Source of the DNA: Pedobacter sp. UBA4863
GTDB taxonomy: Bacteria > Bacteroidota > Bacteroidia > Sphingobacteriales > Sphingobacteriaceae
Direction: 5' to 3'
Assembly (NCBI RefSeq): GCF_002399615.1
Contig: NZ_DHDZ01000033.1
Location: 1-35,774 of the forward strand
Length of the DNA stretch: 35,774 nucleotides
This document shows positions 1 to 8,542 of the stretch, piece by piece. How positions within the stretch are numbered: the stretch's first letter is position 1; the number at the start of each line of letters is the position of its first letter. Under the pieces are notes generated by a model. It saw only the letters and a program-made list of their open reading frames with translations. It was not told the origin of the DNA and ran no database searches. Both the position numbers and the translations under genes were made by a program.

Positions 1-53
1 AACCTTTAACTAGATAATAAAACTAATCCAGTCTTTAGGGTTGTAATTGATCA

Positions 54-1340
54 TTAGCGGATAGATTTGCTTACGGCCAAAAGTAGCTCTCCGGTTCTAA
101 AAACATCTTCAAAGCTATTGTACATTGGTACGGCACTTAGCCTAATTACGTTGGGCTCTCGCCAATCGCCCAGTACATTGTTTTTTACCAAATGGTCGAA
201 TATCTTTTTGCCATCGCTTTTGGCAATGATAGATACCTGCGCACCTCTTTCGTCAACGTTTTGTGGCGTAATAATTTTAAACTGCTCAAAACCTAAAGCT
301 TGGTTAACCTGAGTAATAATATAGCAAAGATACGAGGTGAGCACCTTGCTCTTTTCTCGTAAAGGCTGCATAAAACCAACTTTTTCGAACAATTGCAACG
401 AAGCATGATATAAAGCCATAGGCATTACCTGCGTACAGCTTACCTGCCAGCCATCGGCCCCAGTTTCGGGCACAAAGCCTTTTTCCATTAAAAAGCGGTT
501 GTTTTCTTGGTAGCCCCACCAGCCCGCAAAGCGATGTAAACTTTGATCGGTAAAATGTTTCTCGTGCACAAAAATACCGCTAATACCACCCGGGCCAGCA
601 TTTTGATATTTGTACGAACACCAACAAGCAAAGTCAACACCCCAATGATGCAGTTGTAAAGGCACGTTTCCGGCAGCGTGCGCCAAATCGAAACCTACTT
701 TTGCCCCAGCGTTATGCCCCGCCTTGGTAATGGCTTCCATATCAAACAACTGCCCGGTAAAGTAGTTAATGCCACCAAAAAGTACCAAAGCTATTTCATT
801 GGCATTTTCTTCAATTGCCGAAATAATAGCCTCCGTTGTTAAAGTATATTTCCCTTTTTCAGGGGCAACTTCAATAATAGCCTCCTTTGGGTCGAGACCA
901 TGAAACCGCACTTGACTTTCTATGGCATACTGATCGGATGGAAAAGCGCCCGCTTCCATCATAATCTTGAAACGTTTGCTATTTGGCCTATAAAAACTAA
1001 CCATTAACAGATGTAAGTTTACCGTAAGGGTGTTCATGGGGCAAACCTCCTGCTCGGTAGCACCTACTATTGGTGCCATTAACCTTTTTAATTCTTTATG
1101 GTAAAACATCCAAGGCTCATTGCCCTCAAACCAGCCCTCTACCGCTAAATTTTGCCAATTGTCTAACTGTTTACCTAAAACCTCTTTAGCTACTTTAGGT
1201 TGAAGCCCTAAAGAATTGCCACACAAATAGATAAAAGGTTTACCATTTTGTTGCGGAAATAAATATTGATCTCTCATTGCCCTCAACGGATCTTGCCGAT
1301 CCATAGTTTGGGCAAAGGTTAAATTGTTTTCGAAGGTCAT
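54..1340 (-). CDS. kynU: Kynureninase
   Basis: A 428-residue protein of normal kynureninase length. The enzyme is a cytosolic PLP-dependent hydrolase that cleaves kynurenine to anthranilate and alanine, or 3-hydroxykynurenine to 3-hydroxyanthranilate, in tryptophan breakdown and de novo NAD synthesis. The fold-type I core is visible: an early CGNSLGLQP motif near residue 40, an FDLAHAAGN stretch that carries the PLP-ring aspartate, and SYKYQNAGPGG, in which K244 is the expected Schiff-base lysine. The ATG at 1340 gives the standard N-terminus ahead of the DPL..RD..LFP segment. The stop is 53 bases from the window edge. No other kyn or nad genes are visible, so operon membership is unknown. 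Confidence 0.95.
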   Translation of the reverse strand: MTFENNLTFAQTMDRQDPLRAMRDQYLFPQQNGKPFIYLCGNSLGLQPKVAKEVLGKQLDNWQNLAVEGWFEGNEPWMFYHKELKRLMAPIVGATEQEVCPMNTLTVNLHLLMVSFYRPNSKRFKIMMEAGAFPSDQYAIESQVRFHGLDPKEAIIEVAPEKGKYTLTTEAIISAIEENANEIALVLFGGINYFTGQLFDMEAITKAGHNAGAKVGFDLAHAAGNVPLQLHHWGVDFACWCSYKYQNAGPGGISGIFVHEKHFTDQSLHRFAGWWGYQENNRFLMEKGFVPETGADGWQVSCTQVMPMALYHASLQLFEKVGFMQPLREKSKVLTSYLCYIITQVNQALGFEQFKIITPQNVDERGAQVSIIAKSDGKKIFDHLVKNNVLGDWREPNVIRLSAVPMYNSFEDVFRTGELLLAVSKSIR

Positions 1341-1422
1341 TTTTAGTTGAGGTATAAGTTAGTGCGAGTAGTAGTTACGTAAGGTATAGCCATAAAAATA
1401 TTCCCTAAGCCTATGCCCCTAT

Positions 1423-2364
1423 TTATTTTCCAAATTTCATTTTTAGCTGGTCTAGCATGTCATTGGTAACAGGTTTGGCCGGTTCTGCTTTTTTAAGAGG
1501 GTGTGGATTACTTTTTTGTGCTGGTACTTGTTGCGTACGTGCCTGTTTTTGCGCTTCTTTTTTATTGCTCCAACGTTTCCATATCTCTTCTAATTTCTTT
1601 TTTGTAAACAAAGGGAAATCGCCCTGCATCATCCATGCATAATAGCTTGGTTCTGTATCAAAAACACTTTCTACACTTTTCCCTTTATGCTTACCAAAGT
1701 TAATACACTCTTCCCCTTTATCGTTGTAAACCATCCGTCCGGCATAATCTACCGACTTGTTCATGTTAGTAAAATTATAAAGCGCCTCTACATCGTTTTT
1801 TACCGGAACAGTTATTTTTCCTTGTTTATCTTCAAATTCAGTGTCCTGATATTTTTCTAGCTGTGCCAGCAATACCTCGTAAGTTGCCCTAATATCAGCC
1901 TCTGCCGAGTGGGCATTCACTAAATCTTTGGCACAATAAAACTTATAAGCAGCCTTTAGCGTACGTTGCTCCATTTGGTGAAAGATATTTTGTACATCTA
2001 CAAACTTTCTATCGCTCATATCCAAATCAACTCCCACCCTTAAAAATTCTTCTAAAAGCATCGGAATATCAAACTTATTAGAATTATAGCCCGCTAAATC
2101 GGCATCGCCAATAAAGTCTGCTATTTCTTGCGCCACATCGCCAAATTTGGGTGCATCTTTAATATCTTCGTCGTAAATACCATGAATTAATGATGTAACC
2201 AATGGAATAGGGATCTCTGGATTAATGCGCTTCGTTAAAATTTGCTCCGAACCATCGGGCATTGCCTTCAATATGGCAATTTCAACAATTCTATCTGCAC
2301 CTACATTTACACCTGTAGCTTCCAGGTCAAAAAATGCCAACGGGCGTTTTAGATTTAGTTTCAT
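1423..2364 (-). CDS. DEDDh 3'-5' exonuclease (DnaQ/Pol III epsilon-like) with C-terminal DUF3820-like domain
   Basis: A 313-residue protein. The N-terminal RNase-T/DnaQ fold keeps the full DEDDh set: D13 and E15 in FFDLEATG, D99 in NKFDIP, and H152 and D157 in AHSAEAD. It should therefore be an active metal-dependent 3'-5' nuclease acting on DNA or RNA ends. Around residues 225-270 a segment with NFGKHKGKSV and YYAWMMQGDFP resembles the DUF3820 domain often fused to such exonucleases in Bacteroidota. The tail is basic and rich in Q and P. It lies 82 bases upstream of kynU on the same strand, with no sign of functional coupling. It may serve repair or RNA turnover rather than replication proofreading. 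Confidence 0.85.
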   Translation of the reverse strand: MKLNLKRPLAFFDLEATGVNVGADRIVEIAILKAMPDGSEQILTKRINPEIPIPLVTSLIHGIYDEDIKDAPKFGDVAQEIADFIGDADLAGYNSNKFDIPMLLEEFLRVGVDLDMSDRKFVDVQNIFHQMEQRTLKAAYKFYCAKDLVNAHSAEADIRATYEVLLAQLEKYQDTEFEDKQGKITVPVKNDVEALYNFTNMNKSVDYAGRMVYNDKGEECINFGKHKGKSVESVFDTEPSYYAWMMQGDFPLFTKKKLEEIWKRWSNKKEAQKQARTQQVPAQKSNPHPLKKAEPAKPVTNDMLDQLKMKFGK

Positions 2365-2594
2365 CTATTTTTTCTGATTTAGTTTTGCATTCGTCTAATT
2401 AGCTTGTTATCATTATCTATTAATGCTATTTTGTACCAATGCATAAAGTTCAAATTTGCTAAAAACATAGCGCATTTTATACGCTTAAATAAAAATACTA
2501 CCGTATTTCAGTTATGATGTAGCAACTTCTTGTGTATTGGTGAAATATTATCATGAGTACATCGATAAAAGTTTAGAAGAGACCAGCTTGGTAT

Positions 2595-2717
2595 TTAGCT
2601 TAAAAAAATAATCCCTAAGCCAATGCCTATAATCATTAACAGGTACATGATAATTTCGGTGCCAGCAAACTGCTTATACCTGGTCCAAAACGAATAGTCT
2701 TCTTTTTCTTCTGCCAT
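2595..2717 (-). CDS. Small single-pass membrane protein, 40 residues
   Basis: This short frame reads ATG to TAA with a charged N-terminus (MAEEKEDYSFWTRYKQ) followed by one hydrophobic helix (about residues 20-39: GTEIIMYLLMIIGIGLGIIF). The charged head plus single helix is typical of real small Bacteroidota inner-membrane proteins. A perfect -7-like TATCTTTG sits 4 bases before the ATG on the same strand, so any transcript from it would be almost leaderless; no good -33 element is visible. It is alone between the exonuclease and the susD terminator. Function is unknown. Confidence 0.55.
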   Translation of the reverse strand: MAEEKEDYSFWTRYKQFAGTEIIMYLLMIIGIGLGIIFLS

Positions 2718-2793
2718 ACCGCAAAGATAAAAAAAGCTTGTTGATATGGTAGTTCTAAAAATTGAGTGGGAGGTAATGATTTATTCTTTCCAT

Positions 2794-2825
2794 AAAAAAA
2801 CCGCATCAGAAATGATGCGGTTTTT
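2794..2825 (-). terminator. Rho-independent terminator downstream of susD
   Basis: CCGCATCA, a GAAA loop, then TGATGCGG, flanked by seven A's on the left and five T's on the right. The stem is perfect and works in both directions. On the minus strand it lies 18 bases after the susD stop, so it ends the susCD operon. Confidence 0.9.
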
Positions 2826-2842
2826 AGTTTTAAAGCAAAATA

Positions 2843-4327
2843 TTAATATTGGGGGTTCTGTTGTGCTTTGATACCAGGATTAGCGTTAATCTCACCTTGA
2901 GATATTGGCAATATTGTTTTATAAAATGTTCTATCAATAGTCTTTGTTCTTTGAGAAACAGTTAAGCCTCCAAATTCATCGTTGTAAGTAATAGATTTAT
3001 TTAGTCTCATCATATCAAAAAAGCGGTGTCCCTCACCATATAATTCTTTGCTACGTTCTTCTAAAATCATATCTGCATTAATTGTGGCAACAGTTGCTGG
3101 CAATAAGCTAGGGTTTCTGCCCCTAATAGCATTTAGATAGCCAACAGCAGCAAGTGCATCGGTTGGTAATGCCGCTTCAGCTGCTATTAAGTACATTTCT
3201 GATAAACGGATTACCTTAATATTTACAGCTGTGTTGTTATTGGTGCTTTTATCTCCTGGCATTTTCGAGCTGCTTGAGTTACCATCAGGAATACCACCCG
3301 AATATTTGTAGCAAGAACCTAATCGAGAAGCCGAAGTTTCATCTCTAGCCATAATACCTCTTCTTATATCCGTATTACCACCAGCATTTAATGTGCTTAA
3401 AAAGCCTGTACTTGCATAGAAGAATCCTAATGCAGAAGTAGTACCAACTCCTTTATTACGTTGATAAACACCCAAAGAGCCTGTTCCTAGATCATTTTCA
3501 AGAGGATTGACCTTTAACTCAAAAATAGATTCGCTCCCAAACTGAGAACTCCAAGAATTTACCCAATTAGCGTTGGTATAAAGCGAATAAATACCAGTTG
3601 CAGCAATTACTTCTTTTGCCGCAGTTAAAGCAGCCGGTTTATCATCCATATTTAAATATACTCTAGCCGCTATTGCTTTATTAGCATAATAATTAATGTA
3701 ACCATCAGACCTCGTTTTAGGTAATAGTGGTGCAGCATCTGTTAAATCTTTAACAATTTGTTTATAAACATCATCTACCGAAGCACGAAGTGGTTTAGCA
3801 TCGAAACCTAAACGCGTAAGTACAATTGGAACTCCATAAGAGGTTTTGTCTTGGGTGTAAGGTTTTCCATACAATCTTACTAAGTCGAAATACATCAAAG
3901 CTCTTGCGGTTAAAGCTTGTCCCTTGCTTATATTAAAACCAGTAGCGCCAGCTGCTTCCAGTTTGGCAATTTGTTCTAATAAATAATTAGTTTCAAGAAT
4001 ACAGAAATAAATCTGCGACCAAAACCCTGAATAGTTATTATTATTTACTGAATGGTTAAAAGTGTACAAGGCATCTAGCCCCCTTCCCATCGAGAAGACA
4101 GCCATATCACCTCCTTTTGCATCAGCGTACATGATAAAATTTCTTCCGTAATAACTTGCATCAGTCATTTGGTTCATAATACCATTTATAATGATTTGGG
4201 CATCTCTAGGGGTTTGTACCGCTTTATTTGCATCTGCCGAATTACTTGGTGTTACATCCAAGAATTTCTTACAAGCAACTGTACTTAACAATAATACAGT
4301 TGCTAATATTAATTTTATATTTTTCAT
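2843..4327 (-). CDS. SusD/RagB-family outer-membrane nutrient-binding lipoprotein
   Basis: A 494-residue lipoprotein. The signal peptide ends in a lipobox with C19 (STVAC, then KKFLDVTPSN), typical of SusD proteins. The N-terminal TPR-like helical part includes the LTARALMYFDLVRLYGKPY segment common to the family. The C-terminal part has the YLNAIRGRNP and ILEERSKELYGEGHRFFDMMRLNK blocks diagnostic of SusD/RagB. It forms the lid over the SusC barrel and captures a glycan, peptide or other oligomer at the cell surface. It follows the susC-like gene by 20 bases on the same strand, so they form one operon. No glycoside hydrolase or sensor lies beside it, so the substrate cannot be named. Confidence 0.93.
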   Translation of the reverse strand: MKNIKLILATVLLLSTVACKKFLDVTPSNSADANKAVQTPRDAQIIINGIMNQMTDASYYGRNFIMYADAKGGDMAVFSMGRGLDALYTFNHSVNNNNYSGFWSQIYFCILETNYLLEQIAKLEAAGATGFNISKGQALTARALMYFDLVRLYGKPYTQDKTSYGVPIVLTRLGFDAKPLRASVDDVYKQIVKDLTDAAPLLPKTRSDGYINYYANKAIAARVYLNMDDKPAALTAAKEVIAATGIYSLYTNANWVNSWSSQFGSESIFELKVNPLENDLGTGSLGVYQRNKGVGTTSALGFFYASTGFLSTLNAGGNTDIRRGIMARDETSASRLGSCYKYSGGIPDGNSSSSKMPGDKSTNNNTAVNIKVIRLSEMYLIAAEAALPTDALAAVGYLNAIRGRNPSLLPATVATINADMILEERSKELYGEGHRFFDMMRLNKSITYNDEFGGLTVSQRTKTIDRTFYKTILPISQGEINANPGIKAQQNPQY

Positions 4328-4347
4328 TTTTTACTCAACTTTTAAGA

Positions 4348-7300
4348 TTAAAAACTAAAATCTAACCCAAAGGTATAAGTTTTTCCAAACGGAGTTTCCC
4401 AACCTCTTGTGCTGTAATTACCTACTTCTGGATCTGCTTCCTTATATTTAGAAAACGTTAAAAGGTTGGTACCGTTAAAATATACCCTAGCATTAGCAGC
4501 CCCAATTTTAGCAACTATTTTTTTAGGCAAATTATACGCTAATAACACATTTTTTAACCTTAAAAAGCTAGCATTATGTAGTTGTCTGCTACTGTGTTGC
4601 ATTGGATCTGTTAGGTCATTTCCATCTAATTTAGGTAAGGTGCCTGAGGTGTTTTCTGGGGTCCACATGTTATCGTAAACACTTTGTGCCCTAATACGTT
4701 CCCAATAGTAACCGTCATCCGCAACATCCTTATAAGCGCCATCGTAAATATCACCACCTATTTTGTAATTAAATACCAATCCTAACGAGAGACCTTTATA
4801 ACTTAAATCAGTATTAAAACCTCCATAAGCATCTGGTGTGCCATCGCCTATAATTACCCTATTTGCTTTATTAAAATCGTTGGTTGCTAAACGACCATTA
4901 TGCATAAAATCCTTTGCATCTGCATCTGCTCCATTTTTGTAATAAATATTCTTACCTGTGGTTTGCTGTACCCCTCCCCATTCAAAGCCATAAAAGCTTA
5001 ACATAGATTTACCTTCTTGATATAGGAATTGAGCTCTGGCATCACCACCTGTTGGGTCATTCCAAATAATATCGTTACTTTTTGTTGCACCTTCTGGTAC
5101 ATATAACTTCATTACCTTCGATTTAATAAAAGAGGCGTTTATCCCTGCATCCCATTTAAAGCCATTCTTGTTTAAAATATTAGCATTAAGTTCTAGTTCA
5201 ATACCTCTGTTATTAACTTCTCCAATGTTTCTTAGCGTACTACCAAAACCTGTAGTCATAGAAATTGGCACCCCGAGCAATAAATTTTTTGTATCTCTAT
5301 TAAAGAACTCTACAGTACCTGTGAAGCGTTTAAACAAACCAAACTCCAAAGCTATATTGGCAGAATAACTAGACTCCCAATTTAAACCTGGATTAGATAA
5401 GGTAGAAAGTAAGCCTGCTGGCTGACCAAAATATTTTATGGCGTATGAGGTTAATTCTCTCCAACCAAAATCAGAACCAGGCAAGGTGCCATTTGTACCA
5501 TAAGAAGCACGTAAGCGAAGATTATCCACTACTGTTAAGTCTTTCATAAAGTTTTCGTCATTAATTTTCCAAGATCCAGCTACAGACCAGAATGTTCCCC
5601 ATCTAGTTGATGGGCTTAATTTAGAAGAACCATCCCTTCTAACTGATGCCGAAAAGAAGTAGCGTTGATTATGGTTATACTCTAGCCTTGATAGCATAGA
5701 TACCATTGAATTTCCCCAATTGTAGGCGTTTGACGAAACAGTACCGGCTGTAGATACACTTTGCAACTCGCTATTGCCTAAATCAACACCGGTAGCACGT
5801 TGATAATCTGTAAGGTTTTTCTCCGTTTCAAAACCAACCAGAAAGCTTAAGCCATTCAAGCCGAACTGTTTTGAATAATTAGCAGTATTTGAAGATACTA
5901 ACTTATTATAGTTTGTCATCATTTCATTAACACTACCACTATTAACTTGTCCATTATAATGTAATGCACTGTAATAAACATGGTCTGTTATTTGGGAATT
6001 ATCATAAGATAAAACTGTTTTTAATGCTAAACCATCTAAAATATTAGCCTGTAAATACTGGTTAGCTATAATTCTTTTAGTAATGGTCTGATTGTCCCAT
6101 TGTTGATCATAATAAACATTATTTTGTGCCAAACTACCATACCTTGCTGTAAATGGTTGACCTGTTTTATAATCTGTAGGCCAATATAAAGGCCAAAGTA
6201 AATTACGTGTTTGCATAAAATAATTAGCGCCAGTATTCCTAGTGTCATTAAATCCAGTTTGTGAAGAACGCGTAAAACTCACATTGGTACCAGCTTCTAA
6301 AAACTTACCTATTTTTTGACTCAAATTAATACGGCCAGAAAACCTATCAAAATCATTAATATTTACTCTCCCTTGATCTTTGGTATAAGAGAATGAAGAG
6401 TAAAATTTTGTCGTTTCTGTACCACCACTCACAGCCAAATCATTGGTTTGATATTGGGCCGTTCTAAAAAGTGCATCATTCCAATCAAAATACCTTCCCT
6501 CCCTATTCTCAAGTCCATCTGTCATTCCTTTGATAAGTACTTGTTCTGCCAATCCTGTACCATCAGTTGAGAACTTATAACCATGTCTATTGAATTTATT
6601 ATTTAGCTGTGTAAGTGCATAAGTATTTGCTACAGTTTCTGTATAACCATTTGAAGTTCTATAATCATGAAATATACGATACAGCATATCCACCTGTTCT
6701 TGTACACCTGCAGGTTCATAATTATCTGTTGCCCAAGAAGGTGTTAAACCTAACGATGTTCTAAACTCAATTTTAGGTTCACCAGCTTTCCCTTTCTTTG
6801 TAGTAATTAAAATTACGCCATTGGCTGCCCTAGAACCATATAACGATGACGCTGCCGCATCTTTTAGGATAGTAATAGTTTCAATATCCGCTGGATTGAT
6901 AGTGTTCATTACATTCACAGTTGCCAGAGTATAATCGCTCATCTGTCCGGCATTACCAGAAATAACAGGCACGCCATCAATAACATAAAGAGGTTCGTTA
7001 GAAGCATTAATAGAACCCGTACCCCTTACGCGAATACTTGGTGTAGCACCTGCTTGTCCGGAAGCATTGGTAACTTGTACACCCGAAACCCTACCCACTA
7101 ATGCGTTTTGGAAAGTAGTTACAGGCATTTCCTTTGTTTTTTCAGTATTTATGGTAGCTGCCGCACCTGTATAAGTGCTTCTTTTAGCAGTACCATAAGC
7201 TACTACCATTACCTCGTCTAACTGTTGGTTGCTAGAAGATAAGCTTGCATTAATAGTACTTTGGCCACCCACCATTACTTCTTTACTTGAGTAACCAATG

Positions 7301-7527
7301 TACGTAAATACCAATACTGAATTATTGGAGGGTACATTAATAGTAAAGCTACCATCTGAATTGGTTACCACAGCGTTGCCCGTTTGTCCTTTAACCGACA
7401 CGCCTGCGCCAGGAATACCTGTGCCATTGGCTGCATCTGTTACCTTGCCCTTAATTGATTTTTGGGCGTAAGTAACCATAGCCAACAACAAGAACCCTAA
7501 CATAATTAGTGTAAATTTTCTGTTCAT
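4348..7527 (-). CDS. SusC/RagA-family TonB-dependent outer-membrane transporter
   Basis: A 1059-residue protein. It has a Sec signal peptide cleaved near TYA-Q22, a carboxypeptidase-D-like regulatory domain at about 24-105 (KGKVTDAANGTGIPGAGVSVKG), a TonB-box-like LDEVMVVAYGT, and a plug domain with LYVIDGVP and LYGSRAANGVILITTKKG (about 120-240). A long barrel follows, ending in the aromatic TFGLDFSF. It imports the ligand captured by the downstream SusD partner, using TonB energy. There is no STN domain at the N-terminus and no adjacent sigma/anti-sigma pair, so anti-sigma signalling is unlikely. I see no convincing TAnnTTTG promoter in the 114 AT-rich bases upstream. Confidence 0.95.
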   Translation of the reverse strand: MNRKFTLIMLGFLLLAMVTYAQKSIKGKVTDAANGTGIPGAGVSVKGQTGNAVVTNSDGSFTINVPSNNSVLVFTYIGYSSKEVMVGGQSTINASLSSSNQQLDEVMVVAYGTAKRSTYTGAAATINTEKTKEMPVTTFQNALVGRVSGVQVTNASGQAGATPSIRVRGTGSINASNEPLYVIDGVPVISGNAGQMSDYTLATVNVMNTINPADIETITILKDAAASSLYGSRAANGVILITTKKGKAGEPKIEFRTSLGLTPSWATDNYEPAGVQEQVDMLYRIFHDYRTSNGYTETVANTYALTQLNNKFNRHGYKFSTDGTGLAEQVLIKGMTDGLENREGRYFDWNDALFRTAQYQTNDLAVSGGTETTKFYSSFSYTKDQGRVNINDFDRFSGRINLSQKIGKFLEAGTNVSFTRSSQTGFNDTRNTGANYFMQTRNLLWPLYWPTDYKTGQPFTARYGSLAQNNVYYDQQWDNQTITKRIIANQYLQANILDGLALKTVLSYDNSQITDHVYYSALHYNGQVNSGSVNEMMTNYNKLVSSNTANYSKQFGLNGLSFLVGFETEKNLTDYQRATGVDLGNSELQSVSTAGTVSSNAYNWGNSMVSMLSRLEYNHNQRYFFSASVRRDGSSKLSPSTRWGTFWSVAGSWKINDENFMKDLTVVDNLRLRASYGTNGTLPGSDFGWRELTSYAIKYFGQPAGLLSTLSNPGLNWESSYSANIALEFGLFKRFTGTVEFFNRDTKNLLLGVPISMTTGFGSTLRNIGEVNNRGIELELNANILNKNGFKWDAGINASFIKSKVMKLYVPEGATKSNDIIWNDPTGGDARAQFLYQEGKSMLSFYGFEWGGVQQTTGKNIYYKNGADADAKDFMHNGRLATNDFNKANRVIIGDGTPDAYGGFNTDLSYKGLSLGLVFNYKIGGDIYDGAYKDVADDGYYWERIRAQSVYDNMWTPENTSGTLPKLDGNDLTDPMQHSSRQLHNASFLRLKNVLLAYNLPKKIVAKIGAANARVYFNGTNLLTFSKYKEADPEVGNYSTRGWETPFGKTYTFGLDFSF

Positions 7528-7641
7528 AGTTGTTAATTAATTAGTTGATTGTTGGATGAATTTACGCACTTTCATGCAAACTTTATTACAAAACCACATT
7601 TTTTATTAAAATTTATTATTTTTAATTAAATTTTATTGCAA

Positions 7642-8085
7642 TTAGCCCACATTCAACATATTCGAATATCCTTTGGCTATTAATCGATTTTTCGACTCTA
7701 AAAAGACTTCACATTGTACATTTATAATAGCTCTGCCTTGCTTTACAATGCTTGTTTTTGCGGTAATTACATCTCCTTCTTTAGCAGGTGCAAAATAATC
7801 TATACTATTATTAACTGTGGTGTAATTGTTGTGCAATCCAAGTGTATAAACAGTAGCCCCAATTAAATCGTCTATAATGCCAGCAGTAATACCACCATGC
7901 AAAATTCCATGAGGATTGGTCATTTCCCTACGTACTACATAACTACAATGTAAGGCCCCTTTTTCGGCGCTAATAACCGTTGGCTTTAACCAGTTCATAA
8001 AGTTAGATGGCGAATTTTGCACTTCCTTGCCTACAAAGGATTGAAAAACTTTAAGTCTATTGTTTGTGTTGTTTTGTTGTTCCAT
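7642..8085 (-). CDS. PaaI-type hotdog-fold acyl-CoA thioesterase
   Basis: A 147-residue single hotdog domain. The family signature is clear: NPHGILHGG (HGG at 63-65) followed by the helix ITAGIIDDLIGATV, with D72 or D73 in the catalytic position, then the strand VNNSIDYFAPAKEGDVITAKTSIVKQGR. Members hydrolyse aryl- or acyl-CoA thioesters; the substrate cannot be told from sequence. It is transcribed away from the OsmC-like gene, with only 35 bases between the two starts, so both promoters must overlap in that gap or extend into the opposite gene. Confidence 0.88.
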   Translation of the reverse strand: MEQQNNTNNRLKVFQSFVGKEVQNSPSNFMNWLKPTVISAEKGALHCSYVVRREMTNPHGILHGGITAGIIDDLIGATVYTLGLHNNYTTVNNSIDYFAPAKEGDVITAKTSIVKQGRAIINVQCEVFLESKNRLIAKGYSNMLNVG

Positions 8086-8120
8086 TATATAAATTTACAG
8101 AAAAACAAAAAGACAGAGAA

Positions 8121-8522
8121 ATGGGAAAAAAGCAGCTTACCGCAGTTGTTGAGTTAAACGATAACAAGTATAAAACTAAAATATATGCTGATGGACATTT
8201 TATTTACGCCGATGAACCTGAAGAACTTGGTGGTACAAACGAAGGTATGCCTCCTGGAGCTTTGTTATTAGCAAGCCTAGGCAGTTGCACCGCAATAACC
8301 ATAAGAATGTATGCCGACCGTAAACAAATGCCTTTAGAAGGAATTGTAGTAAACTTGGCAATATGTGCAGAAAATGAAATGGACAAAGGCACTATTATTG
8401 AAAGAAAAATAACCCTTAAAGGCGATTTGGATGATGAACAGCGCAAACGATTGATGATTATTGCCGATAAATGCCCAATTCATAAAATACTAAGCAACCC
8501 TATTACCATCGTTAATAATTAA
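8121..8522 (+). CDS. OsmC/Ohr-family peroxide-reducing protein
   Basis: A 133-residue protein from the ATG at 8121. A longer frame reaches 8064, but its extra residues overlap the divergent gene and do not resemble the family, so I prefer the ATG. Two conserved cysteines are in place: C56 in LASLGSCTAIT and C118 in DKCPIHKIL. They are the peroxidatic and resolving pair that lets OsmC/Ohr proteins reduce organic hydroperoxides in the cytosol. E41 and the GG..GMPPG segment also match the YhfA/OsmC-like subgroup. No redox regulator is adjacent. Confidence 0.87.
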   Translation: MGKKQLTAVVELNDNKYKTKIYADGHFIYADEPEELGGTNEGMPPGALLLASLGSCTAITIRMYADRKQMPLEGIVVNLAICAENEMDKGTIIERKITLKGDLDDEQRKRLMIIADKCPIHKILSNPITIVNN

Positions 8523-8542
8523 TTATTTAGAGAATATAATGA

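Noticed and set aside
2843..7527. A full polysaccharide utilisation locus around susC/susD
   Set aside because: No glycoside hydrolase, lyase, SusE/F-like protein, sigma/anti-sigma pair or hybrid sensor is adjacent.
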